Source: Polynucleobacter campilacus
GTDB taxonomy: Bacteria; Pseudomonadota; Gammaproteobacteria; Burkholderiales; Burkholderiaceae
Direction of reading: 5' to 3'
Length of the DNA: 64,000 bases
Assembly: GCF_002206625.1 (NCBI RefSeq)
Contig: NZ_NGUP01000003.1
Location: 270,968-334,967 of the forward strand
In this document: in pieces, positions 62,136-64,000 of the stretch
Layout: every line of letters starts with the position of its first letter
How positions within the stretch are numbered: position 1 is the stretch's first letter
The notes under the pieces: generated by a model
The model's input: only the letters and a program-made list of their open reading frames with translations
Databases searched by the model: none
Told to the model about the DNA's origin: nothing
Made by a program: the position numbers and the translations under genes

Positions 62136-63170
62136 ATGCAAAGTATTCTGATCATTGCCCCAAATTGGATTGGGGATGCAGTAAGTACCCAGCCTCTTCT
62201 GGCTAATCTCAAGGTGCTTTATCCAAATTCTCAGATCGATGTTCTTGCTAGCAATTGGGTGGCGCCGATCTATCGTGCCTGCTCACAAGTACATGCAGTC
62301 ATTGAGGCGAAGTTTGAGCATAAAAAACTGCAATGGAGCTTACGCAAGCAATTAGCCAAAGAAATTCAGGCTAAAAACTATCAGGCCTGTTTTGTATTAC
62401 CTAACAGTTTTAAATCTGCCCTCATTCCCTGGTTAGCCAATATTCCTTTTCGGATTGGCTATCGCGGAGAGTTGCGTTTTGGCCTGATCAATTTAGCCCT
62501 AGATAATCCAAGCAAAGTTAATCGCCCACCGATGGTGGAGCACTACTTATCTCTAAGCCAACTTTTAAAAGATGATGCCTTTCTTCCATCCAATAAATTA
62601 GTTCCTAGACTCAACATTTCTACTTCAGCAAAACAGTCCATCGAAATTAAATTACAAAGCGCCAATATCAGCGGTGACTCAATTTATGTAATGTGCCCTG
62701 GCGCGGAATATGGCCCATCTAAAAGATGGCCTACAGAACACTTTGCAGCGTTGGCACAACAACTCATTACGCAAAACTCAAATAATCAGATCATTCTTTT
62801 AGGTAGCAAAAATGATCATTCTCTTGCCCAAGAAGTTACCTCCCAGGCACAGCAAGCTAGGAATATTCATAACTGGTGTGGCAATACTTCACTAGATGAA
62901 GCAATTGCCTTGATTGGCATGAGTAAAGTGGTGGTTAGCAATGATTCAGGGCTGATGCATATTGCAGCGGCCCTACAAATCCCTCAGGTTGCCATCTTCG
63001 GCTCTAGTAATCCGACTCATACGCCCCCTTTGTCTGATAAAGCAAAAGTTATCTGGCTTAATATGCCTTGTAGCCCATGCTACAAAAGAATTTGTCCTTT
63101 GGGTCACTTGCGCTGCCTAAAAGATATCCTGCCAGAGCAAGTATTCGCTACACTCAACACATTGAATTAA
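62136..63170 (+). CDS. waaF: ADP-heptose:LPS heptosyltransferase II
   Basis: Adds the second heptose to the LPS inner core at the cytoplasmic membrane face. The 344-aa GT9 protein has the N-terminal ILIIAPNWIGDAVSTQPLL, FVLPNSFKSALIPWLANI, the nucleotide-sugar site CPGAEYGPSKRWPTEHFAAL (~190), NWCGNTSLDEAIALI, VVSNDSGLMHIAAAL (~265) and a C-terminal cysteine-rich CSPCYKRICPLGHLRCL, all typical of WaaF. Its product extends the Kdo core made by waaA at 36.7 kb. Confidence 0.94.
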   Translation: MQSILIIAPNWIGDAVSTQPLLANLKVLYPNSQIDVLASNWVAPIYRACSQVHAVIEAKFEHKKLQWSLRKQLAKEIQAKNYQACFVLPNSFKSALIPWLANIPFRIGYRGELRFGLINLALDNPSKVNRPPMVEHYLSLSQLLKDDAFLPSNKLVPRLNISTSAKQSIEIKLQSANISGDSIYVMCPGAEYGPSKRWPTEHFAALAQQLITQNSNNQIILLGSKNDHSLAQEVTSQAQQARNIHNWCGNTSLDEAIALIGMSKVVVSNDSGLMHIAAALQIPQVAIFGSSNPTHTPPLSDKAKVIWLNMPCSPCYKRICPLGHLRCLKDILPEQVFATLNTLN

Positions 63171-63188
63171 TTACCTGAAAAGTAAGCG

Positions 63189-63623
63189 ATGACAAAACTT
63201 GCAAGGCTCTTTCATAATGCCGACGAAGTCGTAGATGCTTGGCGAGAGGCACTACGCAATCGTGATGTCAAAGGTGCCTTGGATATCTGGCTAGATGATG
63301 ACTCCATCACTTGTGTTCTGCCAGAGGGTCATCGCCTCAGCGGTCATGAAGAAATTCGGAAGGGCTTGGAGAGACTTTTATCTAAGCAGCCCTTATTTTT
63401 AGAGCCGATTGCTTGTATTAGTCACTCTATTCCAGGGGCTGCTATTTATGACACTACTGAAGCAGTACATCTCAGAGCCGATCAAGTAGAAGCTGAATTT
63501 TTCCTCAATATCACTCTAGTGCTCTTACAAGATAGTCAAGGGTGGCGTATCGCACACCTTCATGCCAGTCGCTCGACTGAAGAAACTTTTGATGCCCCCT
63601 CTACCCCGCACGGCCTCCATTAA
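63189..63623 (+). CDS. NTF2-like/SnoaL-type fold protein of unknown function
   Basis: 144 aa with the pattern of the nuclear-transport-factor-2-like superfamily: an N-terminal helix (ADEVVDAWREALRNRDVKGA), WLDDDSITCVLPEGH, SGHEEIRKGLERLL, and a C-terminal beta sheet ending RIAHLHASRSTEE. The fold occurs in enzymes and in ligand-binding proteins, and no catalytic signature stands out. It begins 18 bp after waaF and 8 bp before the next gene, so it is probably co-transcribed with both. Confidence 0.75.
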   Translation: MTKLARLFHNADEVVDAWREALRNRDVKGALDIWLDDDSITCVLPEGHRLSGHEEIRKGLERLLSKQPLFLEPIACISHSIPGAAIYDTTEAVHLRADQVEAEFFLNITLVLLQDSQGWRIAHLHASRSTEETFDAPSTPHGLH

Positions 63624-63631
63624 AGATCGAC

Positions 63632-64000
63632 ATGGATGAGCACGTATTAAGGTCACTCATCAAGTGGCCTAGTGTGCCTGATTGCTTTGGTTGGCTTGCT
63701 TTAGATCGTCGAGGACAATGGCGTATGCGTGATGAATTTGCGCAGCAAAATAAATTACCTGGCCAAGTCATTACTCATAGAACCTTAAATGAATTCATCT
63801 CCAGAAACTATGCATGCGATAGTCTAGGTAGATACTTTTTTCAGAATGGCCCACAGCGTGTCTTTATCACGCTCGACGCCACACCTTGGGTAGCCCGTAT
63901 CACCCCAAGCGAGAGTGGCTTAGAACTGATTACTCAATGCAATAATCCGATAGAGGCTGCTCGCGCATTAAGTGATGAAAAGGGTAATATTTACATCGTT
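63632..64000 (+). CDS. Hypothetical protein, 3' end cut by window edge
   Basis: An open frame from ATG 63632 runs to the right edge (123 codons, no stop). The product begins MDEHVLRSLIKWPSVPDCFG and continues with GWLALDRRGQWRMRDE, SLGRYFFQNGPQRVFITLD and TPWVARITPSESG. Coding character is good and the spacing to the NTF2-like gene is 8 bp. I associate this type with a conserved Burkholderiales family of unknown function but cannot assign the family number safely. No membrane segment or signal peptide is visible in the part seen. Confidence 0.75.
   Translation, partial: MDEHVLRSLIKWPSVPDCFGWLALDRRGQWRMRDEFAQQNKLPGQVITHRTLNEFISRNYACDSLGRYFFQNGPQRVFITLDATPWVARITPSESGLELITQCNNPIEAARALSDEKGNIYIV

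Overview
The window is a compact, housekeeping-rich stretch of a betaproteobacterial chromosome. Gene content and order point to Burkholderiales: hrcA-hemH-grpE-dnaK-dnaJ beside nadK-recN, yhdP-nit-tldD, glcDEF-yggS-proC, queA-tgt-yajC-secD-secF, pgk-pyk-fba-purC-purE-purK, and ilvE/zf-CHCC/waaF. Base composition is moderate (mid-40s % GC by eye), intergenic gaps are short, and the proteins look like those of freshwater Polynucleobacter. The genus is inferred; no rRNA is present to confirm it. I see no tRNA, IS element, prophage or CRISPR array.

Layout. 1-2.7 kb: pcnB (cut by the left edge), folK, panB. 2.7-8.8 kb, minus strand: hrcA, hemH, grpE, dnaK, dnaJ, with good sigma-32 promoters before grpE and dnaK. 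8.8-22 kb: nadK, recN, glnE (minus), yhdP, a nitrilase-like amidase, tldD, aroG. 22-28 kb: cobalamin adenosyltransferase (minus), then glcD-glcE-glcF-yggS-proC with overlapping ends. 28-41 kb: ubiA and recG (minus), queA-tgt, yajC-secD-secF, waaA and purB (minus), a YibF-type GST, mnmA (minus). 41-47.5 kb: three-subunit transhydrogenase pntAA-pntAB-pntB, an orphan TctC/Bug binding protein, groEL/groES (minus) with a CIRCE operator. 47.8-51.7 kb: a degenerate EAL protein, a NarL/BvgA-type response regulator and a BvgS/EvgS-type hybrid kinase in one operon. 51.8-60.8 kb: dacB, then tsaC/sua5, purK, purE, purC, fba, pyk, pgk (all minus). 61-64 kb: ilvE, a zf-CHCC protein, waaF, an NTF2-like protein and an unrecognised gene cut by the right edge.

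Two things stand out. First, recN, yhdP and mnmA each carry what looks like one extra base in a homopolymer (A4, A8, C7). Deleting that base restores a family-length protein in every case. This suggests sequence error, early gene decay or slippage. Second, the 47.8-51.7 kb operon resembles a reduced Bordetella bvg locus: a BvgR-like EAL protein without catalytic motifs, BvgA-like and BvgS-like partners, and an inverted repeat that could sequester the first gene's ribosome binding site.

Heat-shock control appears split. grpE and dnaK have sigma-32-type promoters and no CIRCE, whereas groESL has a sigma-70-type promoter abutting a CIRCE site for the HrcA encoded here.
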